Below, piece by piece: positions 6,026 through 12,304 of a stretch of 12,304 bases of DNA. Source of the DNA: an uncultured Clostridia bacterium. Lineage in GTDB: Bacteria > Bacillota > Clostridia > Oscillospirales > Acutalibacteraceae. The stretch is from assembly GCA_946002045.1 (NCBI GenBank), contig CAMFYM010000038.1, positions 1-12,304 of the forward strand. The letters are read 5' to 3'. The position numbers and the translations under genes were made by a program. The stretch's first letter is position 1. Each line of letters opens with the position of its first letter. The notes below the pieces were generated by a model that worked only from the letters and a program-made list of their open reading frames with translations, was not told the origin of the DNA and did no database searches.

Positions 6026-7708
6026 ATGATAGAATATACAACACGATATGATGTTAAAAAAACCATGTACGAAAAGTTTGCTGACTCTGCTGCACAAAAT
6101 GCAGATTCTCCTTGCTTTTACTACTACAATAATACAATCAGCTGGAAAAAGGCAGAGGAAATGGTTGACCTTTGTGCTGCTGCACTTGTTGCAAACGGCG
6201 TAAGGAAAGGCGACCGTGTAATTATCTGTGCACCAAATATGCCACAGTGCATTACTGCGATTTATGCTGTTAACAAGATTGGTGCTATTGCAGCCATGCT
6301 TCACCCTCTTTCAGTAGCAAGTGAGGCACATTACGCAGTTGACCTTGTAGGTGCAAAATTTGCTTTTTGCTTTGATGTATCTGAAAAATCCTTTAAGGGT
6401 ATGAAAAATCTTACTCTTGTTAGGTGTAAAACTGCAGGCTATTTCCCTAAAACACCTTACGGCTTCATAGCCAATCAGCTTTACAAAAAGAAGATTAAGG
6501 GCAAAACTGCTCCTGCTGACGATGTTAGAAAAAATATCGGCTGGGACGATTTCATTAAGGAGGGTAAAAAATTCCTTGCAGACGGCAATAAGGTTGAGAT
6601 TGCATCTGACCCATTGGCAGTTGCTGCTATTATGATGACTGGTGGCACCACAGGTAATCCAAAGGGTGTTCAGCTTTGTAATGAGGCTATCAACAATCTT
6701 TCCTACCAGCTTCTTGATGTTGTTGAAAATGTACTTGATATGAAGGTTGACCCAAAAACAGACGCTATGCTTACAGCACTTCCTGTGTTCCACGGCTTTG
6801 GTTTTGCTCTTTGTATGCATGTGTCAATCTGCACAGGTATGCCACAATCATTGTTCCCACAATTTGATGCAAAAATGTGCTCTGACGCAATTAAAAAATA
6901 TCATATCAATTATGTGTTCGGTGTGCCTGATTTCTTTGAAAAGGTTTACAAGGCAGGCTATCTTAAGGGAATTGATATGTCTAATATGAAGCTTATCGGT
7001 TCAGGTGGAGATGTTGTTCCGTATTCATTAACCGAAAAAATGGACAGATTACTCAAGGCTAACGGCGCAAAGTGCCACTTTGTATCCGGCTATGGACTTA
7101 CAGAGTGCGTAACTGTTTGCTCCTTTACCGACCCAAGACGAGAGGCTCCACAGGGCTGCATCGGTATCCCCTGCTACAACATTGAGGCTATGACAGTTAA
7201 GCCCGGCACCACCGAGGAGGTTAAGGGTGAGGACGGCGAGCTTTGTATTTACGGTCCTACTCTTATGGAGGGATACTACCACGATCCTGAGGAAACAAGC
7301 AAAATGCTTGTTAAGCACGCTGACGGTAAAACATGGCTGCACACAGGTGATATGTGCTTCATCGAGCAGGAAACGGGCGATATTTATTATCGTCAAAGAC
7401 TCAAGAGAGTTTACAAAATCAGCGGCTATCTTGTATATCCTTCATTTATCGAAGAGGCATACAGAGCCATGGCAGAGATTTACGACTGCTGCGTTATCGG
7501 CACAGGCGAGGAGGGTAAAACCCAGCTTAAGCTTTTTGTTGTAAAAAACAAAAAATACAACACAGATGACGAGGAGGCGCTCAAGTCAAAGATTATTGAC
7601 TTTGGTATGCAAAACCTTTCAAAGTGGTCGGTACCAAAGGAAATTGAATTTATTAACAAGCTGCCGAGAACAAAAATCGGTAAGGTTGATTTTAAGGTAC
7701 TTAAATAA
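6026..7708 (+). CDS. AMP-dependent acyl-CoA synthetase/ligase (ANL superfamily)
   Basis: Predicted to adenylate a carboxylic acid with ATP and pass it to CoA (or another thiol). The 560-aa protein has the standard large N-terminal domain (about 1-450) and small C-terminal lid (about 455-560). Motifs in order: P-loop A3, MMTGGTTGNPKG (203-214); aromatic-rich PVFHGFG (253-259); A5, GYGLTE (355-360); A7, WLHTGD (437-442); A8 hinge, YRQRLKRVYKISGYLVYP (455-472); A10, PRTKIGKVDF (547-556) with likely catalytic Lys553. The layout is closest to fatty-acid and aryl-acid CoA ligases. The hinge has QR where GR is usual and lacks the acidic residue that commonly follows. No acyl carrier protein, thioesterase or beta-oxidation gene is adjacent, so the substrate (medium or long-chain fatty acid, or an aromatic acid) cannot be assigned. 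It has its own promoter and terminator. Confidence 0.88.
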   Translation: MIEYTTRYDVKKTMYEKFADSAAQNADSPCFYYYNNTISWKKAEEMVDLCAAALVANGVRKGDRVIICAPNMPQCITAIYAVNKIGAIAAMLHPLSVASEAHYAVDLVGAKFAFCFDVSEKSFKGMKNLTLVRCKTAGYFPKTPYGFIANQLYKKKIKGKTAPADDVRKNIGWDDFIKEGKKFLADGNKVEIASDPLAVAAIMMTGGTTGNPKGVQLCNEAINNLSYQLLDVVENVLDMKVDPKTDAMLTALPVFHGFGFALCMHVSICTGMPQSLFPQFDAKMCSDAIKKYHINYVFGVPDFFEKVYKAGYLKGIDMSNMKLIGSGGDVVPYSLTEKMDRLLKANGAKCHFVSGYGLTECVTVCSFTDPRREAPQGCIGIPCYNIEAMTVKPGTTEEVKGEDGELCIYGPTLMEGYYHDPEETSKMLVKHADGKTWLHTGDMCFIEQETGDIYYRQRLKRVYKISGYLVYPSFIEEAYRAMAEIYDCCVIGTGEEGKTQLKLFVVKNKKYNTDDEEALKSKIIDFGMQNLSKWSVPKEIEFINKLPRTKIGKVDFKVLK

Positions 7709-7725
7709 TATTGAGAATACTACGA

Positions 7726-7759
7726 AGGGCTTGTTCAAATTTGAGCAAGCTCTTTTTTT
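7726..7759 (+). terminator. Rho-independent terminator after the acyl-CoA synthetase-like gene
   Basis: The stem pairs 7726-7736 with 7743-7753 (two G-U pairs) around a short A/T loop and is followed by seven T (7753-7759). It lies 17 bp after the stop codon and separates this unit from the downstream fucosidase gene. Confidence 0.85.
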
Positions 7760-7778
7760 ATTTTAATAATTATTTGTA

Positions 7779-7807
7779 TTGCATTTTTATACTTTATACA
7801 GTAAAAT
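7779..7807 (+). promoter_or_regulatory. Putative promoter of the GH95 gene
   Basis: TTGCAT (7779-7784), a 17 bp spacer and TAAAAT (7802-7807). The predicted start point (about 7813-7815) is only two to four bases from the ATG at 7817, implying an almost leaderless transcript. A weaker TTGTAT (7774-7779)/TATACA (7795-7800) pair with a 15 bp spacer would give a slightly longer leader. Confidence 0.5.
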
Positions 7808-7816
7808 ACATAAGGT

Positions 7817-9898
7817 ATGGAAAATATATTGTTTTATGAAAAATGCGCAAGATTTTTTGAGCAGTCATTGCCTGTGGGCAACGGACGAATCGGAGGACTC
7901 GTATTCGGCAATCTTAAAAAGGAGAGGATTGCATTAAACGAGGACAGTCTTTGGTCCGGTTATCCAAAGGATTTAAACAAAAAGGACGCCTACAAGCATC
8001 TTGATGCTGCAAGAAAAGCAATTTTTGAAAAGGATTATAAAAAGGCTAAAAGGATAATGAATACCGATATGCACGGCCATTGGTCCGAGGCGTATTTGCC
8101 CTTTGGCGATTTGATTATCGATTACAAAAATGTGCCGAAAAGTAATTACAAAAGAAGCCTTGATATTTCAACAGGTGTGGCAGTAACACAGGCAGACGGA
8201 TTTAGGGAAACTGTTTTTGTTTCTCATCCTGCACAGCTTATGGTTGTTAATATCCACAGTCAAAATCCTATTAGCTTTACGGTTAAGCTCAGCAGCAAGC
8301 TTAAGCACTCCTGCTCTGTTAACCAAGACAGCCTTGTTATGACAGGTCAGGCTCCTGAAATTTGCATGCCACCATATTATAATTTCGGTGAGGTTGTTAT
8401 TCAGGGCAGTAAGGGTATGACCTTCTGTGGTGTTGTTAAGGTGCTTGGCAATGTTGTATTCAACAAAAACAGGATTGAGGTTAAAAATCAAAAAGATGTT
8501 ACTCTCCTTGTTTCCCTGGCAACCTCCTTTGTAGATTTTAAGTCAATGCCCACTGCCGATGCACAGGAAAGAGCATATGCTTATTTTGACAGAATAAAAT
8601 CATATGACGCTCTTTTGGAGGAGCACAAGGCTGATTTCAACGCATTATACAGCAGGGTTGAGCTGGAGCTGGAGGGCTCAAGAAGTCACCTGCCAACTGA
8701 TAAAAGAATAAAGCTTATGAATAAAAAGGGCGGCGATAACGGACTTATTGCACTGCTTTTTAATTACGGAAGATATTTAACAATATCCGGCTCAAGACAA
8801 GGCACTCAGGCTATGAACCTTCAGGGGATTTGGAATACTCATTTAAGAGCACCCTGGTCATCAAGCTACACTACAAATATAAATACTGAAATGAATTATT
8901 GGTGCACAGATATTACCAACCTTTCCGAATGCTTTGAGCCATTAGTTGAGCTGGTAAAAAAGCTTAGTATAAACGGTGTTACAACGGCAAAGGATTATTA
9001 CGGATGTAAGGGATACTGCTCTCACCACAACAGTGATATTTGGGGTGCAACATATCCTGCCGGTTATCCCCTCGGTAACGGTGATGCATCAATGTATGCA
9101 CCGTGGTGTATGAGCTCGCCATGGTTCCTTAATCAATTATACGAGCATTATCTTTACACTAATGACGATAATTATAAGGCAGAGCTTATCCCTTTGTTTG
9201 AGGGCTGTCTTGAATTTTTCAAGGACTTCCTTATTGAAAAGGACGGGGAGCTTGTTACATGTCCGTCAATCAGTCCGGAAAACAGCTATAAGGACAACGG
9301 TTTTACTACCGCCCTCACCTATATGCCGTCTATGGACAGAGAAATTCTCTTTGACTTTTTTGAAAATTGCAGAGAATTAGGACTTGATGCTCCTGTTATT
9401 GAGCAGGTTAAGGTTGCATCCGACGGCAGAATACCTGAATGGATTGAAGAATATACGGAAACAGAAATTGAGCACCGTCATGTAAGTCATCTTTACTGCA
9501 TTTACCCCTCTCGTTTTGTTCAAAATGACGAGCTGAACAAGGCTGCAGAAAGGTCACTTAACAAGCGTGGCTTTGGTGGTACAGGCTGGTCCCTTGGTTG
9601 GAAGGTATGCCTGTGGGCAAGGCTAAGAAACGGTGAAAATTCATTAAGGCTTATTAAGCAGCAATTAACCTATATCAATCCCGGAACAAAGCTTCATTTA
9701 GGTGGTGGCTCATATCCTAATTTGTTTGACGCACACCCACCCTTCCAAATTGACGGCAACTTTGGTGTAACGGCAGGAATTGCCGAAATGCTCAAAAATG
9801 AGGCACTGCCTAACGAATGGAGTGGCAGAGTTAAGGGTATTAAAACATATGGTGGTAAGGAAATATCCTACTCATTTAAAAACGGCAAAAGAATATAA
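7817..9898 (+). CDS. Glycoside hydrolase family 95, alpha-L-fucosidase-like
   Basis: Predicted to remove alpha-1,2-linked L-fucose (as in 2'-fucosyllactose or H antigen); some GH95 members prefer alpha-L-galactose. The 693-aa protein opens with the family signature SLPVGNGRIGGLVFG (17-31) and LNEDSLWSG (40-48) of the N-terminal beta-domain. The (alpha/alpha)6 catalytic barrel follows, with MNLQGIWN (333-340). Residues matching the catalytic set of Bifidobacterium AfcA are visible: Asn354 and Asn356 in TNINTEMNYW, Glu488 in ISPENS, and Asp646 in FQIDGNFG. No signal peptide is present, so it probably acts in the cytoplasm on imported oligosaccharides. After IAEML (655-659), about ten residues usually present (a QSH.G.I.LL-type segment) are missing, and the C-terminal beta-domain ends early; family members are commonly 750-800 aa. 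AAGG lies just 1 nt before the ATG, an unusually tight spacing. No transporter or fucose catabolic gene is adjacent. Confidence 0.88.
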   Translation: MENILFYEKCARFFEQSLPVGNGRIGGLVFGNLKKERIALNEDSLWSGYPKDLNKKDAYKHLDAARKAIFEKDYKKAKRIMNTDMHGHWSEAYLPFGDLIIDYKNVPKSNYKRSLDISTGVAVTQADGFRETVFVSHPAQLMVVNIHSQNPISFTVKLSSKLKHSCSVNQDSLVMTGQAPEICMPPYYNFGEVVIQGSKGMTFCGVVKVLGNVVFNKNRIEVKNQKDVTLLVSLATSFVDFKSMPTADAQERAYAYFDRIKSYDALLEEHKADFNALYSRVELELEGSRSHLPTDKRIKLMNKKGGDNGLIALLFNYGRYLTISGSRQGTQAMNLQGIWNTHLRAPWSSSYTTNINTEMNYWCTDITNLSECFEPLVELVKKLSINGVTTAKDYYGCKGYCSHHNSDIWGATYPAGYPLGNGDASMYAPWCMSSPWFLNQLYEHYLYTNDDNYKAELIPLFEGCLEFFKDFLIEKDGELVTCPSISPENSYKDNGFTTALTYMPSMDREILFDFFENCRELGLDAPVIEQVKVASDGRIPEWIEEYTETEIEHRHVSHLYCIYPSRFVQNDELNKAAERSLNKRGFGGTGWSLGWKVCLWARLRNGENSLRLIKQQLTYINPGTKLHLGGGSYPNLFDAHPPFQIDGNFGVTAGIAEMLKNEALPNEWSGRVKGIKTYGGKEISYSFKNGKRI

Positions 9899-9900
9899 TC

Positions 9901-9940
9901 AAAAAAAGCGACTTGGATATACCCAAGTCGCTTTAGTTTT
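9901..9940. terminator. Bidirectional terminator between GH95 and export permease genes
   Basis: A perfect 12 bp stem (9905-9916 with 9923-9934) and a six-base loop lie between convergent genes. The plus strand has TTTAGTTTT after the stem. The minus strand has seven T (9901-9907), so termination should be stronger for the permease transcript. Confidence 0.9.
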
Positions 9941-9955
9941 GGTATTAAATTGGTA

Positions 9956-10807
9956 TTAAAGATGGAAGATAATGTCGTCACTCTTCCAGTTAAAAATGAT
10001 AATTCCTATAATCAGCGTTACTATTGAAACAACAGCTGCATACAAAAACAGCTTCCAGCTCATTAGCTGACCGTAAAGAACACAGTGACGGAACAGCTCA
10101 ATCATTGAATAAAGCGGATTGATTTTAATTACCATTTTAATCCAAGGGGTAGTAATTGTATCAAGGTGATAAAGAACAGGCACCATATAAAACAGCAGCT
10201 GTGCAAATACCTCCCAAATATACTCAATATCTCTGAAATATACACAAAGTACGGAAAGGATAAGTCCTACACCTGTGCTGAAAATAAGTAACAACAGCAT
10301 CGGCACCCAGAACAACAACGCATATCCGTTAATGGTTAGGTCGGCACCACCCTGTGCACCGGTCAGCTTAAAGAATATCCAAACGCAAATAAGGCAAATA
10401 AGCGATATTGCAAAGGTAACAAAGTTGCTGAATATTGCCGAAAGTGGATACATATATTTCGGTACATATACCTTTTTGATAATCGCCTGATTTCTCCTAA
10501 ACGAAGTCATCGCCTGCTTTGTGGAGGTGGTGAAAAAGCTGAAAAGCAATCGTCCTGTAAAAAGATAAACAGGATAACAAACAATCAAATCGCTCTTTTT
10601 ACCAAAGATATTGCCGAATACAACTGAAAGAACTATCATATTGAGCAATGGCTGGAAGAAGCTCCACAATACGCCAAGCCAAGAATTGCGATACTTTAGC
10701 TTAACATTTTTTGCAGTTAACTCCTTTAATAAATTTTTATACTTCTTAAACATTTCCACATCATGATTTAATTCATGATTAAGGTCTGTATTTTTTGTTT
10801 TAGCCAC
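9956..10807 (-). CDS. ABC-2 type polysaccharide/teichoic acid export permease (TagG/Wzm-like)
   Basis: Membrane subunit of an ABC exporter that moves lipid-linked polysaccharide or teichoic acid across the cytoplasmic membrane. The 283-aa protein has a cytoplasmic amphipathic N-terminus (about 15-45) with the typical KYKNLLKELTAKNVKLKYRNSWLGVLWSFFQPL stretch condensed as residues 22-54 (key: R40, LGVLW 44-48, QPL 52-54). About six hydrophobic segments follow. Conserved landmarks are FRDIEYIWEVFAQLLFYMVPVLY (about 192-214) and NPLYSMIELFR (about 230-240), typical of the TagG/Wzm/RfbA family. The start is GTG at 10807, with AGAGG 7 nt upstream. These permeases need an ATPase (TagH/Wzt), normally encoded next door; none is in this window and the gene ends at a terminator. 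The gene has its own promoter downstream of aroK. The cargo cannot be told from sequence. Confidence 0.87.
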   Translation of the reverse strand: MAKTKNTDLNHELNHDVEMFKKYKNLLKELTAKNVKLKYRNSWLGVLWSFFQPLLNMIVLSVVFGNIFGKKSDLIVCYPVYLFTGRLLFSFFTTSTKQAMTSFRRNQAIIKKVYVPKYMYPLSAIFSNFVTFAISLICLICVWIFFKLTGAQGGADLTINGYALLFWVPMLLLLIFSTGVGLILSVLCVYFRDIEYIWEVFAQLLFYMVPVLYHLDTITTPWIKMVIKINPLYSMIELFRHCVLYGQLMSWKLFLYAAVVSIVTLIIGIIIFNWKSDDIIFHL

Positions 10808-10848
10808 AAAAGCACCTCTTTTGCAAATTTACTTAAAATGACTAATGC

Positions 10849-10877
10849 ATTATAGCACAAGTAATTTAATTTTTCAA
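10849..10877 (-). promoter_or_regulatory. Strong sigma-A promoter of the export permease
   Basis: On the minus strand, TTGAAA (10872-10877), a 17 bp spacer and a perfect TATAAT (10849-10854) are preceded by TGC, an extended -10. Transcription start is expected near 10842, about 35 nt before the GTG start. The -35 lies only 12 bp from the aroK stop codon. Confidence 0.75.
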
Positions 10878-10888
10878 CTATACTTTTA

Positions 10889-11377
10889 TTACCTAAACAT
10901 ATTTGCTATATCCATAGCCGTTTTTCTTGCAGACATATTGCCGTCGATAACAATATCGGCAGCCTTCAAATATTTGTCCTTCCTTTCGTTATAAAGCTCA
11001 AATGCCTTTTCTCTATCCTGAAACAAGGGACGGTTGTTTGAATTGCCTATTCTGTCGCAAATCACATCAAAATCCGTATCAAGAAAAACTATTTTGCCAC
11101 CGTTTTTCAGCACATCAACATTGCGCTGGAAGGTTAAGGCACCACCACCTGTTGATACAACACAGTTTTTAAGCGACGATATTTCCTTACAGCATTGATG
11201 CTCAAGGTCACGGAAATAGTCCTCGCCGTGAACAGTAAAAATTGCCTTTATTGCTATGCCCTGCTGACGCTCAATCATTTCGTCGGTATCAATAAATCGC
11301 CTGCCCATAATTTTTGCAAGCTCTGTGCCTACGGTAGTTTTGCCACAGCCCATAAAGCCACAAAGAATAATGTTCAT
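10889..11377 (-). CDS. aroK: Shikimate kinase AroK
   Basis: Cytoplasmic kinase that phosphorylates shikimate with ATP to shikimate 3-phosphate, on the path to chorismate and aromatic amino acids. The 162-aa length is typical. Visible motifs are Walker A GFMGCGKTT (7-15), the shikimate/Mg2+ region FIDTDEMIE (28-36, Asp30 and Asp32), Arg56 in EDYFRDLE, the Walker B-like STGGGA (75-80), lid NNRPLF (114-119, Arg116) and adenine-side YNERKDKY (129-136, Arg132). The ATG overlaps the aroE stop by one base (TAATG), so translation is probably coupled to aroE, which matters because the Shine-Dalgarno is weak. No candidate terminator appears between aroK and the next gene, so some readthrough into the permease is possible. 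Confidence 0.95.
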   Translation of the reverse strand: MNIILCGFMGCGKTTVGTELAKIMGRRFIDTDEMIERQQGIAIKAIFTVHGEDYFRDLEHQCCKEISSLKNCVVSTGGGALTFQRNVDVLKNGGKIVFLDTDFDVICDRIGNSNNRPLFQDREKAFELYNERKDKYLKAADIVIDGNMSARKTAMDIANMFR

Positions 11378-12204
11378 TATTTGCCCAGCTCTCTTTCCGT
11401 AATATCAATAACAGAGCTTATCTGCTCCATAGTAAATTTTACATCAAACCAAATTTCCTGTGCAACTGCTGCCTGAAGCACTAACATAGGAAGACCGTTT
11501 GAATATTTTGCTCCACACTCTTTTGCATATTTGATAAGCCTTGTTTCAAGTGGGTTATATACTGCGTCAAACACAGCCTTGCATTTTGCAATCTTATCCT
11601 TTGGTAAAACACAGGCATCCACATTTGGATACATACCCACCGGTGTTCCGTTAATCAAAACATCATACTCGCCGTCCACATTGTCAAGGGTTGTAACGGC
11701 AATATTCTTGTTAAGCCTTTGGGCAATCTCTTTTTTTATTTGATTAGCTGCATCTATATCCTCATCACGAACTGCAATAGTAAGATTTGAGTCGGCAAGG
11801 ACTGCCTCAAAGGCAAACATCCTTGACACTCCCCCACTGCCGCAAAGAAGAACATTGCCACCAAGCTTGATGCCTGCCAAATCAAGAGCACGCAAAAAGC
11901 CAAAGCAATCGGTGTTATATCCTGTTAGAATACCATCCTTAACTGCAACAGTATTAACTGCACCAAAAAGCTCTGCCCTGTCTGATAATTTATCAAGAAA
12001 AGGAATAATTCCCGTTTTATGAGGAATAGTGACATTAAAGCCGTCAAGCTTTTTCAACTCACCTATTCCCTGTGAAAGAACATCGGGGTTGATTTCCTTT
12101 AAATTATAATCGGCATCGATACCGTTAATTTTAAAAAGCTCTTTATGTATAACAGGCGACATTGAGTGACCCAAGGGATAGCCGATAAGCCCAAAACTTT
12201 TCAT
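11377..12204 (-). CDS. aroE: Shikimate dehydrogenase AroE
   Basis: Reduces 3-dehydroshikimate to shikimate, normally with NADPH, the step before AroK. The 275-aa protein has the substrate domain with LGHSMSP (11-17, Ser14 and Ser16 for substrate), NVTIPHK (57-63, catalytic Lys63), NTD (97-99, catalytic Asp99), the nucleotide loop CGSGGVSR (121-128), NGTPVGM (185-191) and the C-terminal NGLPMLVLQAA (236-246) with a conserved Gln near 244. The start is ATG at 12204, with AGAGG 8 nt upstream; a longer in-frame extension to 12270 lacks a good ribosome site and precedes the normal GLIGYPLGHS start. The cofactor 2'-phosphate motif, usually NRT, reads VRD (145-147). It is the first gene of an aroE-aroK pair. 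Its own promoter is not clear and may extend past the contig end. Confidence 0.94.
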   Translation of the reverse strand: MKSFGLIGYPLGHSMSPVIHKELFKINGIDADYNLKEINPDVLSQGIGELKKLDGFNVTIPHKTGIIPFLDKLSDRAELFGAVNTVAVKDGILTGYNTDCFGFLRALDLAGIKLGGNVLLCGSGGVSRMFAFEAVLADSNLTIAVRDEDIDAANQIKKEIAQRLNKNIAVTTLDNVDGEYDVLINGTPVGMYPNVDACVLPKDKIAKCKAVFDAVYNPLETRLIKYAKECGAKYSNGLPMLVLQAAVAQEIWFDVKFTMEQISSVIDITERELGK

Positions 12205-12230
12205 TATATTAACCTCTTTGAAAAAATATA

Positions 12231-12259
12231 TTGACAATTCAATATGAATTTTATAATAT
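12231..12259 (+). promoter_or_regulatory. Possible outward promoter divergent from aroE, cut by contig end
   Basis: TTGACA (12231-12236) has TAATAT 17 bp later (12254-12259), or TATAAT at 15 bp (12252-12257). It points to the right toward a gene lost beyond the contig end. The region is almost pure A/T, so chance matches are likely. Confidence 0.3.
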
Positions 12260-12275
12260 GATAATAACATAATAT

Positions 12276-12304
12276 CTGTCTCTTATACACATCTGACGCT
12301 GCCG
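12276..12304. other. Nextera (Tn5) Read 1 adapter sequence, sequencing artefact
   Basis: The last 29 bases begin with the 19-base Tn5 mosaic end CTGTCTCTTATACACATCT (12276-12294), then GACGCTGCCG. Together these are the reverse complement of the 3' part of the standard Nextera i5-side (Read 1) adapter. It is not biological and should be trimmed. Confidence 0.97.

Noticed and set aside
6311..6820. 169-codon minus-strand open frame opposite the acyl-CoA synthetase gene
   Set aside because: Overlaps the well-supported ANL enzyme throughout; Cys/His content is a by-product of the opposite strand's codons, not a zinc motif pattern.
9941..9960. GGTATTAAA repeated twice at an 11 bp step across the permease stop codon
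   Set aside because: Only two short copies, most simply a small slippage duplication; no sign of a functional site or attachment sequence.
12228..12239. TTGA-N4-TCAA-type inverted repeat upstream of aroE
   Set aside because: Short and in nearly pure A/T sequence, so expected by chance; not enough for an operator call.
12205..12270. Possible 22-residue N-terminal extension of AroE
   Set aside because: The extension has no Shine-Dalgarno and the ATG at 12204 has AGAGG 8 nt upstream, directly before the conserved AroE start.
1..12304. CRISPR array, tRNA or rRNA, insertion sequence, phage or defence genes
   Set aside because: No regularly spaced long repeats, cloverleaf-like sequences, transposase or integrase motifs or terminal inverted repeats were found; every long open frame is explained by the genes listed.

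Overview
This 12.3 kb window looks like a complete short assembly contig from a low-GC, endospore-forming Firmicute of the class Clostridia. Three things point there: a full SpoIIE sporulation phosphatase, short clostridial-type NadB and NadC, and AT-rich promoters close to the sigma-A consensus with good Shine-Dalgarno sites. A cytoplasmic GH95 fucosidase would suit a gut (Oscillospirales-like) habitat, but that placement is an inference. The right end carries 29 bases of Nextera Read 1 adapter, so the biological sequence stops at about position 12275.

Layout, left to right. (1) A degenerate GTAAC-rich repeat sits at the left edge, followed by a minus-strand HAD-family hydrolase. (2) Divergent from it, with the two -35 boxes only 2 bp apart, is nadB-nadC on the plus strand: two of the three steps from aspartate to nicotinate mononucleotide (nadA is not in the window). 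(3) The nadC terminator lies against the convergent 3' end of spoIIE. The spoIIE promoter has consensus -35 and -10 hexamers 21 bp apart and a Spo0A-box-like heptamer over the -35, the architecture known for the Spo0A-activated Bacillus subtilis spoIIE promoter. (4) Upstream of spoIIE is a minus-strand multipass membrane protein resembling DUF2238/YjdF. Its terminator runs directly into the spoIIE -35. (5) Divergent from that is an acyl-CoA-synthetase-like (ANL) enzyme, then a GH95 alpha-L-fucosidase with its own promoter. (6) A bidirectional terminator separates the fucosidase from a convergent minus-strand set: aroE and aroK (shikimate pathway, overlapping by 1 nt), then a TagG/Wzm-type polysaccharide export permease with its own promoter and no ATPase partner in the window.

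Apart from nadBC and aroEK, the genes are separately promoted single units, and none of the intergenic gaps exceeds 200 bp. I see no tRNA, rRNA, CRISPR array, insertion sequence, phage gene or riboswitch. No wholly new multi-gene system is evident. The observations most worth following up are the spoIIE promoter, the shortened SpoIIE central region, the GH95 C-terminal deletion, the near-leaderless GH95 start, the unpaired export permease and the repeat-bearing divergent intergenic region.
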